Position numbers and translations under genes: made by a program
NCBI GenBank assembly: GCA_003285105.1
Contig: CP030158.1
Location: 2,022,501 to 2,086,500 of the forward strand
Source: Roseithermus sacchariphilus
GTDB lineage: Bacteria > Bacteroidota > Rhodothermia > Rhodothermales > MEBIC09517
Direction of reading: 5' to 3'
DNA: 64,000 bases
The notes under the pieces: model-generated
Databases searched by the model: none
Told to the model about the DNA's origin: nothing
Seen by the model: only the letters and a program-made list of their open reading frames with translations
In this document: in pieces, positions 18,801 to 27,926 of the stretch
Layout: the number at the start of each line of letters is the position of its first letter
Numbering within the stretch: position 1 is the first letter of the stretch

Positions 18801-19647
18801 TCTGGATGACACCACCATCGAGTACTGGGACGGGGCGTCCTGGCAGCCGATGCCGGAGGACCGGGACGGCGACGGCGTGCCCGAGTTGGTGACGACGACG
18901 AAGCTGCGGCTGGGCCGTGACTTCAAGCTCGGCGACGGGCCGCAGTACGTGTACGTCGGCTTCCCGGACGGCCCGCAGCGCACGCGACTCTCGACGCAGA
19001 TCTACATGGACCCGTACCAGACGAAGACCCGCGTCCGCACCGTCCACTTCGACCTGCATGGCAATCCCGGCACGGCCATGCCGATGCCGACGAACAAGGT
19101 GCTGCGCTACGACATCGTGACGCAGGATCCGGCGGTGGAGTCGGGTAAGAACACGCCGGTGACCCAGGCCGTGGCGCTGCAGCAGGGCTGGAACCTGGTC
19201 GGCGGCTACGTGCAGCCGGCCGGGTCGTCGATCGATCAGCTCTTCAGCAGCGTTCTGGCGTCCATTGCCATCGTGAAGGACGAGCAGGGCCGGATCTTCA
19301 GCCCGGAGTATGACATCAACACGATCGGGAGCTGGCAGCCCGGGGAAGCCTACCAGGTCTACGCGCGCGAGGCCGTGACGCTGTCGGTGACGGGGGTGCC
19401 GCTGGTGCCTTCGGAGACGCCGGTGGCGCTCAAGGCCGGCTGGAACCTCGTGCCGTTCATCGGGGCGGCGGCGATGCCCGTCAGCGAGGCGCTGCACGGC
19501 ATCCGGGACGCGGTCGTCATCCTCAAGGACAACGACGGCAACGTCTACTACCCCGAAGCCGGGCTCGATCAGGTCAAACGCCTCCGGCCCGGCCGGGGCT
19601 ACAAGCTCTACGTGGACCGAGACGTTACGCTCTATTATCCGGATTGA
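15802..19647 (+). CDS. Large secreted carbohydrate-active protein with tandem C-terminal GWNLV modules
   Basis: 1281 residues. A signal peptide ends near residue 35 (VAVLPGGVVAQ). Residues ~40-310 (AAYSLRRLSSTYDGPTLRVR, VVWYDQGPNGYHV) resemble the arabinofuranosidase-B/LamG-like beta-sandwich of secreted glycan-binding proteins. Residues ~440-800 are rich in W, Y and H and look helical (MMMYHQDLLAGGTATWGDMY, NTNMDMFFIHGCAEFY), reminiscent of alpha/alpha-toroid polysaccharide lyases, but no family motif is certain. Two ~75-residue repeats near 1123-1203 and 1207-1281 share GWNLV, a central VI(V/L)KD and a GxGYxLY-like end. No T9SS sorting domain is seen. It probably acts on or binds an extracellular polysaccharide. 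Confidence 0.75.
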   Translation: MTMRNVNMQQVVVKAILGAVVWIVVAVLPGGVVAQTRLLDADRDAVYAAYSLRRLSSTYDGPTLRVRRSRDNAEQDIGFGSAGFIDTVALTAFVGAGDGYVVVWYDQGPNGYHVRQSNPDAQPILVQNGAVLRAETGDPALRFEDAATNPAGVNRYLSVVDVTRPLSSTDYMLAALVEQVGYNGEPTIVSVSPRGRAHEGIAYRAVHSYINGNDAKARIGGTSFNSEAFLPVILRNRGDRAEFWQGNTLLWTGAEAEEEELASSRNNLDDIEIGGDNFTGHISEVVIYGAYEAIHPLDYYRDMAAAFIAGVPLWNEDAILPQTYPYQVVLYDWLESLTVGDVTLEMGQTFTFDPSLLTDDELADLHHYAEVISTSRVVRGEPEWYVLDAGNGKGIEATGEVRVWHEPGSGYGGNPPRSWANEPAQLYQLDIPLPGGGQGNPYYKDPAMGRRAMVVAIVDMMMYHQDLLAGGTATWGDMYGKAFLGWAEAYRWAGEVLPADVQEAFEEGMTYFLDFAVTSDDASPRAVNTNMDMFFIHGCAEFYMATRHPERQAKALAAVKDWLFGYPDGELEVKHKVFALDGTLPRGGVFSPSGFIMEGDQPDIFYGGESLYHLAGAVAAVMDRETGAVPPEWDFMKEVVRRFQEWRLYQYWYEPGVAAPGMGGIRAARWYHGGAGFTGRTGAGVPSGQASGDKYKVIGDLYPELIYDGLYSREHRPALKSRSQMVSDISKDLASRTSEMAAVYEGMPNTWKGWSPWTKETGYLPARGWYSRFKALENDPSTYPPSGRPGYYYSKPFGGPPVGYEYWAYKNTDGQREWGFFMEAQARQGGYGGWYGGKIETFWTETTGVVLINRHGKGGCDGDKEDAGCWDNIDYKAGHHVWGRDEQGHAFSTLRLRGQGLSRTSTFDLDAANPSVEVVNVFNDPYHADNSTSSRTGEETGYELEGAVRIANKVEALTNGARVTHTVTSDGTDEVTELWASIPVHLRMYGETPGDKPQADLDDTTIEYWDGASWQPMPEDRDGDGVPELVTTTKLRLGRDFKLGDGPQYVYVGFPDGPQRTRLSTQIYMDPYQTKTRVRTVHFDLHGNPGTAMPMPTNKVLRYDIVTQDPAVESGKNTPVTQAVALQQGWNLVGGYVQPAGSSIDQLFSSVLASIAIVKDEQGRIFSPEYDINTIGSWQPGEAYQVYAREAVTLSVTGVPLVPSETPVALKAGWNLVPFIGAAAMPVSEALHGIRDAVVILKDNDGNVYYPEAGLDQVKRLRPGRGYKLYVDRDVTLYYPD

Positions 19648-19945
19648 CGATGGCGAGCGCACGGCGTGATCGGCCAGCGCGTGAGGGGTGCAGGTCGGAA
19701 TGGAGCGGGCGGCTCATCGACCTGCACCCCACGCCGTGTTTCCGTGGATGGAGCAAGGGAGGGGTGGCCGTTATGGCGCATCCGCATACGCACCTCTCGC
19801 CAGAGGTCATGCGCCAGAGGCGCAAGCCGGACGTGCACTAAACGACGTTCAGACGTACCCTTTCTAGCCCGCGCTGCCTTCGACACCTCGTTACTTTTCG
19901 ACCAATCCATACTGGACTGGTTAGAAGTACGAGGCGTCGATCCGT
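19648..19945 (+). other. Intergenic leader region
   Basis: 298 bp between the secreted protein and a GT4 gene. It contains a strong inverted repeat at 19685-19730 and a weaker one just before the next start (arms 19901-19909 and 19913-19921, ACCAATCCA/TGGACTGGT, one mismatch, 3-nt loop). No protein-coding content is convincing. Confidence 0.5.
19685..19730. terminator. Perfect 13-bp inverted repeat, possible terminator or operator
   Basis: GGGGTGCAGGTCG at 19685-19697 is exactly complementary to CGACCTGCACCCC at 19718-19730, with a 20-nt loop. It lies 38 bp after the stop of the 1281-residue protein. There is no T-run after the stem, so it may be a Rho-independent-like stop, an mRNA 3' stabiliser or a dyad operator. 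Confidence 0.5.
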
Positions 19946-21241
19946 ATGCGCATCCTGTTCGTCAGCAACTACTTCCCCCCGGAAGTCAATGCCCCGGCCA
20001 CCCGTACCTTCGAACACGCCCGTGAATGGGTGCGCCTCGGGCACGAAGTGGAGGTGCTGACCAGCAACCCCAACTTCCCCGAAGGGAAGATCTACGACGG
20101 CTACACCAACGGCTTCGCCACGGAAACCGTCGAAGGCATCAAGGTGACCCGCGTGCCGATGTACGTGACGGCCAACAAGGGCACCGTCAAGCGCACGCTG
20201 AGCTACCTCTCCTACATGGCGTCGGTCCGCCTCTACCTCCGGCGCCTTCAGCAGCAGCCGGACATCGTCGTGGCCACCTCGCCGCAGTTCTTCGCGGCCG
20301 TCGCCGGGCACCTCATCGCCCGGAAGCTGCGGGTGCCGTTCGTCATGGAAGTGCGCGACCTGTGGCCCGAGTCGGTGGTGGCCGTGGGGGCCAGCAGCGA
20401 CAATGCCGTCATCCGGGCCTGTGAGCGGCTGGAGACCTACCTGTACGATCAGGCCGATCACATCGTGGTCGTGACGCGGGCCTTCAAGCGGCACATCGAA
20501 AACCGGGGCATCCCCTCCGCGAAGATCAGCGTCCTGCCCAACGGCGCCGACCTGGCCGCCTGGGACCGGCCGCTCGACGAGGCGAAGCTGGCGGCTCTGC
20601 GCGCGCAGCACGGCCTGCAGGGTAAGTTCGTCGCCGGCTACATCGGTACGATCGGGATGGCCCACCGGGCCGACATCCTGTGGGAAGCCGCCCGCCGCTG
20701 TGACGACCCGGACATCGTCTTCATGGTCGTGGGCACGGGGGCCGAGCGCGAGAAGCTGGAGGCCCTGCAGGCCGCCAATCCCCTGCCCAACTTCCGGTTG
20801 CTCGACAAGGTGCCGAAGGAGGAAGTCCCCTATCTGCTGGCGTTGACCGATGCCAGCGTCGTGCACCTGCGCGATCTGCCGCTCTTCCGCACCGTCATCC
20901 CCTCGAAGATCTTCGAGGCCATGGCAACGCGGACGCCGATCATCCTCGGGGTAGAGGGCGAATCGAAGGAGATCGTCCAGGAGGCCGATGCCGGCCTGAC
21001 GATCCCACCGGAGAACGTCGAGGCCCTCCTGGGGGCGGTGACCTGCCTGAAGAACGATCCGGACCTCTACGAGCAACTGGGCACCAGCGGCCGGCGCTAC
21101 GTGGAGACGCACTACAACCGCACGCATCTGGCGCAGGCCTACGCCGAGGTGCTGGCCGGCGTGCTGGGGGTGGAGGCCCGCCCGGCAGAAGCCGTTCGCC
21201 ACACGGCAGCCGACGAGCAACTCCTGGCCACGGCGGCGTAG
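19946..21241 (+). CDS. Glycosyltransferase family 4, WbuB/WcaI-like
   Basis: 431 residues. The N-terminus MRILFVSNYFPPEVNAPATR followed by EVEVLTSNPNFPEGKIYDGY is characteristic of the WbuB/WcaI-like GT4 branch that often uses UDP-FucNAc or related amino sugars. The donor domain has AGYIGTIGMAHRADILWEAA and the catalytic-side segment VIPSKIFEAMATRTPIILGV. It follows a leader with inverted repeats, so it may be transcribed from its own promoter. wecB lies 252 bp downstream. Confidence 0.88.
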   Translation: MRILFVSNYFPPEVNAPATRTFEHAREWVRLGHEVEVLTSNPNFPEGKIYDGYTNGFATETVEGIKVTRVPMYVTANKGTVKRTLSYLSYMASVRLYLRRLQQQPDIVVATSPQFFAAVAGHLIARKLRVPFVMEVRDLWPESVVAVGASSDNAVIRACERLETYLYDQADHIVVVTRAFKRHIENRGIPSAKISVLPNGADLAAWDRPLDEAKLAALRAQHGLQGKFVAGYIGTIGMAHRADILWEAARRCDDPDIVFMVVGTGAEREKLEALQAANPLPNFRLLDKVPKEEVPYLLALTDASVVHLRDLPLFRTVIPSKIFEAMATRTPIILGVEGESKEIVQEADAGLTIPPENVEALLGAVTCLKNDPDLYEQLGTSGRRYVETHYNRTHLAQAYAEVLAGVLGVEARPAEAVRHTAADEQLLATAA

Positions 21242-21493
21242 GCTCGTCCCGGCCTTACGCGGCGTTTTCTCCGCCGCAGGTCCCGGCGGTTCGTCCGGGT
21301 GTGTACTTTAGGGAGACGGGTTTTTTGCCGATGTAGGATGCGGGGGATAGGTACGTCCAATGCGTCTTCCGTACTGCACAGGGGTGCGGCTTGTGATGAG
21401 CCGGGGCCCGGATCCCCTTCGATTCCTGCCGTGCGGCCGATCCATGCCGCCGGCACGGTGCCCTTCATTCTTGCAATCAGGCAGCTCTGATCT

Positions 21494-22594
21494 ATGAAAG
21501 TCATCAGTGTGGTAGGGGCGCGGCCCAACTTCATGAAGGTGGCGCCGCTCCACCGGGTCCTTCAGCGCAGCGACGTCTTCGAGCCTCTCATCGTGCACAC
21601 CGGCCAGCACTACGACGAGCGGATGAGCGATATCTTCTTTCGCCAGCTCGAGATGCCGGAGCCGGACATCTACCTGGGCGTGGGCAGCGGCACGCATGCA
21701 CAGCAGACGGCCCGGGTGATGATCGCCTTCGAAGAGGTCGTGCAGCAGGAGCGGCCGGATCTGGTGATCGTGGTCGGGGATGTCAACTCCACCGTGGCGT
21801 GCAGCCTCGTGGCGGCCAAATGCCACGTGCCGGTGGCGCACGTCGAGGCGGGGCTGCGCAGCTTCGACCGGACGATGCCGGAGGAGATCAACCGCATCGT
21901 CACCGACAGCCTTTCGGATCTGCTGTTCGTGACCGAGCAGAGCGGCCTCGATAACCTGAAGCGGGAAGGCGTGCCGGACGAAAAGGTACACTTCGTGGGC
22001 AACGTCATGATCGACGCGCTGGTGCAGTTTCGTGAGAAAGCCGCCCGGACGACGATCATGGACGACCTGGGGCTCGCTCCGCGCGGGTACGTGCTCATGA
22101 CGATGCACCGCCCGGCCAACGTCGACAACGCCGCCGGGCTCAGCGCCGTGCTCGAGACCATCGAGCGGATCAGCCCGGAGTGGCCGGTCGTGTTCCCGAT
22201 CCACCCGCGCACGCGGGCCCGCTTCGAGCAGTTCGATCTGGCCGAGCGGCTGGCCGCGGTAGAGCACCTGACGCTGACCCCGCCGCTGGGGTATCTGGAG
22301 TTTCTACGTCTGATGGAACAGGCTGCGGTGGTGGTCACCGACTCCGGCGGGATTCAGGAGGAGACGACGTACTTGCAGGTGCCCTGCCTGACCCTGCGCG
22401 ACAGCACCGAGCGGCCGGTGACGGTCGAGCTGGGGACGAACGAGTTGCTGCCGCTCGACCCGGTGCGCATTCATGAGCGTGTCCGGGCGGCCCGGGCCGC
22501 CCGCCGGAACGGCGCACAGGTGCCCCCGCTGTGGGACGGCCACGCGGCGGAACGCATCGTCGAGGTCCTGGCGCGTCAGGTCGTCTCCGTGTGA
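21494..22594 (+). CDS. wecB: UDP-N-acetylglucosamine 2-epimerase (non-hydrolysing)
   Basis: 366 residues, normal length for the family. It interconverts UDP-GlcNAc and UDP-ManNAc in the cytoplasm. Family motifs are all present: ISVVGARPNFMKVAPL at the start, HTGQHYDERM, VVGDVNSTVACSLVA, HVEAGLRSFDRTMPEEINR and TDSGGIQEETTYLQVPCLTL with the catalytic Glu/His environment. With the UDP-GlcNAc/ManNAc-type dehydrogenase at 44791 it could supply UDP-ManNAc and UDP-ManNAcA or a derived uronate. It begins with a clean ATG after a 252-bp gap that holds only a weak hairpin near 21259-21277. Confidence 0.95.
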   Translation: MKVISVVGARPNFMKVAPLHRVLQRSDVFEPLIVHTGQHYDERMSDIFFRQLEMPEPDIYLGVGSGTHAQQTARVMIAFEEVVQQERPDLVIVVGDVNSTVACSLVAAKCHVPVAHVEAGLRSFDRTMPEEINRIVTDSLSDLLFVTEQSGLDNLKREGVPDEKVHFVGNVMIDALVQFREKAARTTIMDDLGLAPRGYVLMTMHRPANVDNAAGLSAVLETIERISPEWPVVFPIHPRTRARFEQFDLAERLAAVEHLTLTPPLGYLEFLRLMEQAAVVVTDSGGIQEETTYLQVPCLTLRDSTERPVTVELGTNELLPLDPVRIHERVRAARAARRNGAQVPPLWDGHAAERIVEVLARQVVSV

Positions 22595-22656
22595 GGCGCG
22601 AACGGAATGCAGGCCGCAGGGAACAGATCGTACCGCGAAGGTCGGACAGGGAGCCG

Positions 22657-24078
22657 ATGAGCATGGCCGCTTCTGCCATCGAACGGGACCGGTATACCCG
22701 GCGGGAGCTGGCTCTTCTGGCTGGATTGACCGTGCTGGCGCTGGTAAGCCGGGTGTGGGGTATCTGGCTGGGAGGCATTGTGGGAGACGAGTACTACACG
22801 GTGGCTCATGCTGCCGAGCGGGTTCGTGGCATACAACCGGCTTACTATGTCCTGGTGGTTGGGAGCACGCAACTGCTGGGCGATGCACCCTGGGTAGCCC
22901 GGCTGCCTGCCGCGTTGCTGGGTACCCTGGCCGTGCCGATCTTCTACTGGGGATTCCGAGAGATCCTGGGCCGCTATGCGGCAGGGATCGGGAGTCTGCT
23001 GGTGGTACTGAGCGAATGGCACCTCTATCACTCCCAGATGGCCCGGTTCTACAGCGGGGTGTTCCTCTTTGCTCTGCTATCCTATGTTTGTTTCTACCGG
23101 GCCCTTCAGCGAGACAGCTATGGGTGGCTGGGGGCGGCGTTAGTGGCGAACGGGCTGGTGGTGCTGTTCCATGCAACAGCCGTGCTGGTCCCGGTGGCCT
23201 GTTTTGTGTTTGCCTTGATGCTCCTGTGGTGGAAACCGGCTCATGAAGGGTTGTTTTCCTTACGTGTGGCCCGGACCTATGCGCTGATAGGAGGAGCGGT
23301 GGGTTTGGCGCTCTCGCCCTTCTTCTGGCATATTGCCCGGCTCTGGGAGGGAAAACGTGGTTCGGCCCTGGATCTGTCTGAACCCCTGGAGATGGGGATG
23401 CAGTTGGTGCTGAACAGTGGATTGCTGGTGGTGGTAGCAGCTGGCCTGGGCGTGTGGCACCTGCTGGCCCGGGATCGCGAGCGCGGCCTGTTTTTTATGG
23501 TTGGCGTGCTGGTGCCCGTGCTGAGCCTGGTCCTGATGGCCGTGCCCCTGTCTCCGGTGAGAGCCAAGTATGTGATCGGTGTGTTCCCGCTCCTGATTGC
23601 GCTGGCAGCCTGTCTGGCTTCGGCCGCCCGGGAGGCTGCCGGTCGAAGCGAGTGGCACGCCGTGGCGCATGCGGTCTCTATATTGCTCATCGTGAGTATG
23701 CTTCCCGGGTTTGTTTCGCATTATACCGGCAAGTACAGCCTGGACGTTCTGGATGCCGTGAAGGCCATAGAGGAGCGCTGGCAACCGGGGGATCGCATCG
23801 TTGTGTTTTCCCACTCGCTCGGCTACCATCTGGAAGGGCGCTTTCCGGAAGACGCGCTGGTGGTGCGGGGAGGGAAAGGGGTCTGGCGCAGCACGCTGAC
23901 ACCGTATCAGGCCGGTGCACCACGCGCCTGGGTGCTGGTGGATACGTACCGTAATCAGCGCTATGACACAGGCGTTTTTGCCTGGCTTCTCGATCACGCC
24001 GCGCTGGCATGGCGACGGTACGAGTGGCGCCTCGATTACCAACAGATGGGGTTTGAATTGTACAGAGTAGGTAGGTAA
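22657..24078 (+). CDS. Glycosyltransferase family 39-type (GT-C) integral membrane protein
   Basis: 473 residues with roughly ten transmembrane segments. The first periplasmic loop carries WGIWLGGIVGDEYYTVAHA, the acidic DE motif of the ArnT/PMT-like GT-C superfamily, followed by ARLPAALLGTLAVPIFYW. Such enzymes transfer a sugar from a polyprenyl-phosphate donor on the periplasmic side. ATG 22657 is chosen over the longer open frame from 22531 because the upstream residues overlap wecB and lack membrane character. In this locus it may add a side-branch sugar. Confidence 0.82.
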   Translation: MSMAASAIERDRYTRRELALLAGLTVLALVSRVWGIWLGGIVGDEYYTVAHAAERVRGIQPAYYVLVVGSTQLLGDAPWVARLPAALLGTLAVPIFYWGFREILGRYAAGIGSLLVVLSEWHLYHSQMARFYSGVFLFALLSYVCFYRALQRDSYGWLGAALVANGLVVLFHATAVLVPVACFVFALMLLWWKPAHEGLFSLRVARTYALIGGAVGLALSPFFWHIARLWEGKRGSALDLSEPLEMGMQLVLNSGLLVVVAAGLGVWHLLARDRERGLFFMVGVLVPVLSLVLMAVPLSPVRAKYVIGVFPLLIALAACLASAAREAAGRSEWHAVAHAVSILLIVSMLPGFVSHYTGKYSLDVLDAVKAIEERWQPGDRIVVFSHSLGYHLEGRFPEDALVVRGGKGVWRSTLTPYQAGAPRAWVLVDTYRNQRYDTGVFAWLLDHAALAWRRYEWRLDYQQMGFELYRVGR

Positions 24079-24086
24079 GGGCAAGA

Positions 24087-25370
24087 GTGACCTCACACAG
24101 AATCATGGTGTATGACCCTGAAGCGGTAGTCGATGAACATTTCGACGTCGCGATCATTGGTGGCGGCATTTACGGGGTTATGCTGTTATTGGAGGCGACA
24201 CGCATCGGGTTTCGGGCCGTGTTGATGGAGCGTGGCACATTTGGTGAGGCGACTAGCTCGAACCATTTCCGCATAATCCACGGGGGTTTCCGATATCTAC
24301 AGTCGGCAGACCTTCCTCGGTACTGGGAATCGGTGCGCGAGCGGCGGTGGTTCTTACGGACATTTCCGGATCTGGTAACGCCGCATAGGTACGTGATGCC
24401 TTTGTACGGTGAAGGATTGCGGCGTGTCTCTGTGATGCGGGCTGCGCTCAGGCTCAACGATCTTCTGAGTGTGCGGCGTAACAGGGGCGTCCCTCTTGAG
24501 CGGCATCTGGGTAATGGGTCTATCATGGCGCCCGAGGCTGTGTGCCAGTCTTTTCCCGTCGTTCCCGGAAATGGGCTACAAGGGGCTGCCGTGTGGTACG
24601 ATGCGCTCATGCTTCACGCCAACCGTGTACTCAAAGAGACCCTTCGCTGGGCCTGCGCTTATGGGGCGTGCGCACTCAACTACATGGAAGCCACCGGGGT
24701 AGTGGAGAGACGGGGTGTGATTCGAGGGGTCCGGGCGCGGAATCGGCAGACAGGGCGCGACCATATTGTTCACGCTCGCACGGTGGTCAATGCGGCTGGC
24801 CCCTGGTCAAGGGATTTTGCTCGCCGGGTTCACCGGGACTGGCCCGAACTGTTTCGCCCGTCGGTGGCCTGGAACGTGCAGTTCGATCTACCGCCTCTAG
24901 GAGAAGGTACACTGGCCGTCAAGCCGCCCGGATCGGGTCGCCGTACCTATTTTCTTACGGCCTGGGACGGAAAACTTGTCGCTGGTACCGGGCATGCTCC
25001 CTGTGATGACGTAGAGACTCCCGAGCCGAAGCCAGCCAAGGCGGAATTGCAGGCATTCCTTGATGATCTCAACGAGGCGCTCCCGGACCTTGGGCTGACG
25101 ACCAGCGCCATCGAGCAGATTTACGCGGGGTATCTCCCGGCCGAGCGTATTGAGCCGCTGGTTCTGGCTGATCGCCCGGTGATCATCGATCATGGTCGCC
25201 GGGGTGGCCCGGCTGGTTTCGTAAGTGTCTCCGGCGTTAAGTATACCACGGCCCGGGCGGTAGCTGAACGCACGATGCGCTACATGATGAAGCGTTATCT
25301 GGGGGGGGACGGTTCGGCTCAGCGGCATGAGATGCCTCGCCCGTGCACGAATGACGTACTGGCTCAATGA
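24087..25370 (+). CDS. GlpD-like FAD-dependent oxidoreductase (DAO family)
   Basis: 427 residues. FDVAIIGGGIYGVMLLLEAT is the Rossmann FAD loop and SSNHFRIIHGGFRYLQSADL matches the GlpD HGGxRYL motif. The conserved C-terminal KYTTARAVAERT is also typical. The family oxidises glycerol-3-phosphate or a related hydroxy substrate, passing electrons to quinone. It is shorter than full GlpD because the C-terminal domain is absent. GTG 24087 is preferred over ATG 24105 because AAGGGC lies just upstream. Its presence inside a polysaccharide locus, 8 bp after the GT39 gene, suggests a sugar- or glycerol-linked substrate. Confidence 0.8.
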   Translation: MTSHRIMVYDPEAVVDEHFDVAIIGGGIYGVMLLLEATRIGFRAVLMERGTFGEATSSNHFRIIHGGFRYLQSADLPRYWESVRERRWFLRTFPDLVTPHRYVMPLYGEGLRRVSVMRAALRLNDLLSVRRNRGVPLERHLGNGSIMAPEAVCQSFPVVPGNGLQGAAVWYDALMLHANRVLKETLRWACAYGACALNYMEATGVVERRGVIRGVRARNRQTGRDHIVHARTVVNAAGPWSRDFARRVHRDWPELFRPSVAWNVQFDLPPLGEGTLAVKPPGSGRRTYFLTAWDGKLVAGTGHAPCDDVETPEPKPAKAELQAFLDDLNEALPDLGLTTSAIEQIYAGYLPAERIEPLVLADRPVIIDHGRRGGPAGFVSVSGVKYTTARAVAERTMRYMMKRYLGGDGSAQRHEMPRPCTNDVLAQ

Positions 25371-25657
25371 CGCTGATGACGACAGGCCTGCCTCTTGACA
25401 CGGATCTTCGTAGAGCAAGGTTGCCGCACGCTGATATCCAGGTGTACCCTCCACCGGATGGCGTGACCATTTCGCTACCCTGGAACAGCATTTTTTAATG
25501 CTAGCGCCAATCATTGGATGAAGCTAACGCCAGACACTTTATCCATACAGTCTGGCAAGAATCGATCTACAAGGAACGCACCGCCGTCTGTCCGTCGTCC
25601 GGGGCAGATTGCCCGCAAACAGATGGCGGGGCCCAATGTTATTGGAGATCCGGACGC

Positions 25658-26893
25658 ATGAACATTCTTGTACTGGCACCTCATCCATTTTATCAGGACC
25701 GCGGGACACCGATTGATGTGTTGCTACTACTGCGCGTCCTCGTCGAGCGTCCCGGTACGAAAGTCGACGTTGTGGTTTATCACGAGGGGCAGGACGTCGA
25801 CCTTCCTAACCTGCGGCTCTATCGCACGCCAGCATTACCGGGTCTACAGAACATTCGGCCCGGCTTCTCGCTCAAGAAGCTAGTATGCGACTTCCTAATG
25901 CTGCTTACGGCTTGGCGTCTGGTGCGGCGCGAACACTATGACCTCATCCATGCCGGTGAGGAGGCCGTCTTCATGGCTCGACTTTTCAAGCGCCTCTATG
26001 GCATCCCCTATGCTTATGACCTCGACTCCTCCATCGCGCAACAACTCGTCGAGAAAAAGCCGGGCCTGAAGAGACTGGCTCCTTTTTTCAACAGGCTCGA
26101 GCGGCGTGCCGTGCAGGACAGCCTCATCTGCTTTCCGGTATGCCACGCCTTGGCTGATCTGTGTCGGGCACACGGGGCCCCACGTGTACAGACCCTGCAT
26201 GATATCTCACAACTCGGCGACCCCGATGCGGGCGACCCGGGGCGTCTGCGTGCCGAGATGGACTTGCCTTCAGGCACTGTGTTTCTCTATAGTGGCAACT
26301 TGGAGGCATATCAGGGCATTGATCTTCTACTAGCCGCCTTCGAACGAGCGCTGGTGCACGAGCCCAATCTGGTGCTGATCGTCATTGGCGGAACGCCGGA
26401 GGACGTCGCTCGCTACCGAGCCCGCGCTGAGGCTTCCGGCATCAGTGATCGTGCGTTGTTTGTGGGACCGCGCCCGTTCAAGCACCTGGTGGACTACCTT
26501 GCGGGGGCCGACGTGCTGGTATGTCCGCGTATCCGAGGTATCAATACCCCCATGAAGGTGTTTCCTTACCTGCATTCGGGCAAGCCCGTGCTGGTAACTG
26601 ACCTGCCCACGCACAGCCAGCTCCTTTCTTCCCGAGAGGCCTACCTGGCCCCGGCCGATCCTGAAGGATTTGCTGAAGGCATGCTGGCGCTGGCGCGTGA
26701 CCCGGCCTTGCGTGCACGCCTCGGGGCCGCCGGACGGGCTTTCGTTGAAAAGAACCATACGTTCGAAGCACACGCCCGGCGCGTTAACGAGGCTTACGAC
26801 TGGATCGAAGCTCAGCTGGCAAAAAAATCTTCAAAGCCGCTGGCTGACTTTGCGTCGTCTGATTCTAAATCAACCGTTTCTGCTCGTGGCTGA
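25658..26893 (+). CDS. Glycosyltransferase family 4 protein
   Basis: 411 residues from ATG 25658, which has GGAG ten bases upstream; the open frame runs back to 25514 without GT4-like content. The N-terminus MNILVLAPHPFYQDRGTPID and the donor-domain VFLYSGNLEAYQGIDLLLAA and VFPYLHSGKPVLVTDLPTHS place it in GT4, in the subgroup where the EX7E motif is altered. The 287-bp gap before it contains a small AGCATT-TTTT-AATGCT hairpin near 25486. It overlaps the following SDR gene by 8 bp. Confidence 0.84.
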   Translation: MNILVLAPHPFYQDRGTPIDVLLLLRVLVERPGTKVDVVVYHEGQDVDLPNLRLYRTPALPGLQNIRPGFSLKKLVCDFLMLLTAWRLVRREHYDLIHAGEEAVFMARLFKRLYGIPYAYDLDSSIAQQLVEKKPGLKRLAPFFNRLERRAVQDSLICFPVCHALADLCRAHGAPRVQTLHDISQLGDPDAGDPGRLRAEMDLPSGTVFLYSGNLEAYQGIDLLLAAFERALVHEPNLVLIVIGGTPEDVARYRARAEASGISDRALFVGPRPFKHLVDYLAGADVLVCPRIRGINTPMKVFPYLHSGKPVLVTDLPTHSQLLSSREAYLAPADPEGFAEGMLALARDPALRARLGAAGRAFVEKNHTFEAHARRVNEAYDWIEAQLAKKSSKPLADFASSDSKSTVSARG

Positions 26894-27914
26894 AGTCACT
26901 GATCCCTTCGATGCTTCGCCCCTGCAAGGTGCCAGGGTGCTGGTTACCGGTGCTACCGGCTTCACTGGACGAACCGTAGTGGCTCAACTCCTGGAGGCTG
27001 GTGCTCACGTGCGCGCCATCGCCCGTGATCCGTCACGTATTCCGCCTGATCAGCTCGAGACCGTCGACTGGGTGCTAGGCAATGTGTACGACGAGCAAGT
27101 AGTGACCCAGGCCATGCAAGGCACGCATTATGTGTTCCACGTGGCTGCCTGCTTCCGTGATGCCGGTGCCGAAGATGAGGAATATCGCCGTGTGCATGTG
27201 CTGAGCACGCAGTTGCTGGCCCGGGCGGCGCTGGCGCAGCCCGGCTTCAGGCGCTTCGTGCACGTATCGACCGGGGGGGTACATGGCCATATCGAGAATC
27301 CGCCGGCCAACGAGGACGCGCCCTACGCTCCGGATGACGTCTATCAGCGCACCAAGCTTGAAGGCGAGTTGTGGGTGCGAGAGTTTGCAGAGAGAGAGGG
27401 ATTGCCGTTAGCTGTTGTGCGCCCTGCGCCCATCATGGGGCCTGGTGATCGTCGCCTGCTCAAGCTCTTCAAGTTTGCCCGCCTGGGCTTCTTTCCCCTG
27501 CTCGACGGGCACAACACCTTGTATCACCTGATCCACGTCGAAGATCTGGCCGCGTGCATACTGCTATGCGCGCATCATCCGGCCGCCGAGGGCGAGGTCT
27601 TCCTCTGTGGCAACACCGAGCCGACCGACGTGGTAACCATCCTAACCCAGATCGGCAATTTGCTCGGCAAGCGTGTGCGATTCGTTTCACTACCCTCGGC
27701 ACCGCTTTTTTTGCTGGCCGACGGCGTGGAGTGGCTTTCCAAGCGCCTGGGTATCGAACCTATCCTGTACCGCCGCCGCCTGGCCTTCTTTACCAAGGAC
27801 CGTGCCTTCGATACGAGGAAAGTTCGCGAGCACCTGGGTTTTTCTCCGCGTTTTACGAATGAAACGGGTATTGCCGATACGGTGCGGGGATATCTGAAGG
27901 CCGGCTGGTTATGA
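26886..27914 (+). CDS. NAD(P)-dependent epimerase/dehydratase (extended SDR)
   Basis: 342 residues from GTG 26886, overlapping the upstream stop by 8 bp; the frame extends back to 26670 only inside the GT4 gene. It has the dinucleotide loop VLVTGATGFTGRTVVAQLL, a VHVSTGGVHG strand carrying the catalytic Ser/Thr, and the catalytic pair in DDVYQRTKLEGE (YxxxK). The C-terminal half is typical of dihydroflavonol-4-reductase-like extended SDRs. It probably modifies a nucleotide-sugar or lipid-linked intermediate; the substrate is not evident. Confidence 0.86.
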   Translation: MAEVTDPFDASPLQGARVLVTGATGFTGRTVVAQLLEAGAHVRAIARDPSRIPPDQLETVDWVLGNVYDEQVVTQAMQGTHYVFHVAACFRDAGAEDEEYRRVHVLSTQLLARAALAQPGFRRFVHVSTGGVHGHIENPPANEDAPYAPDDVYQRTKLEGELWVREFAEREGLPLAVVRPAPIMGPGDRRLLKLFKFARLGFFPLLDGHNTLYHLIHVEDLAACILLCAHHPAAEGEVFLCGNTEPTDVVTILTQIGNLLGKRVRFVSLPSAPLFLLADGVEWLSKRLGIEPILYRRRLAFFTKDRAFDTRKVREHLGFSPRFTNETGIADTVRGYLKAGWL

Positions 27915-27926
27915 ATAATCTAGCTA

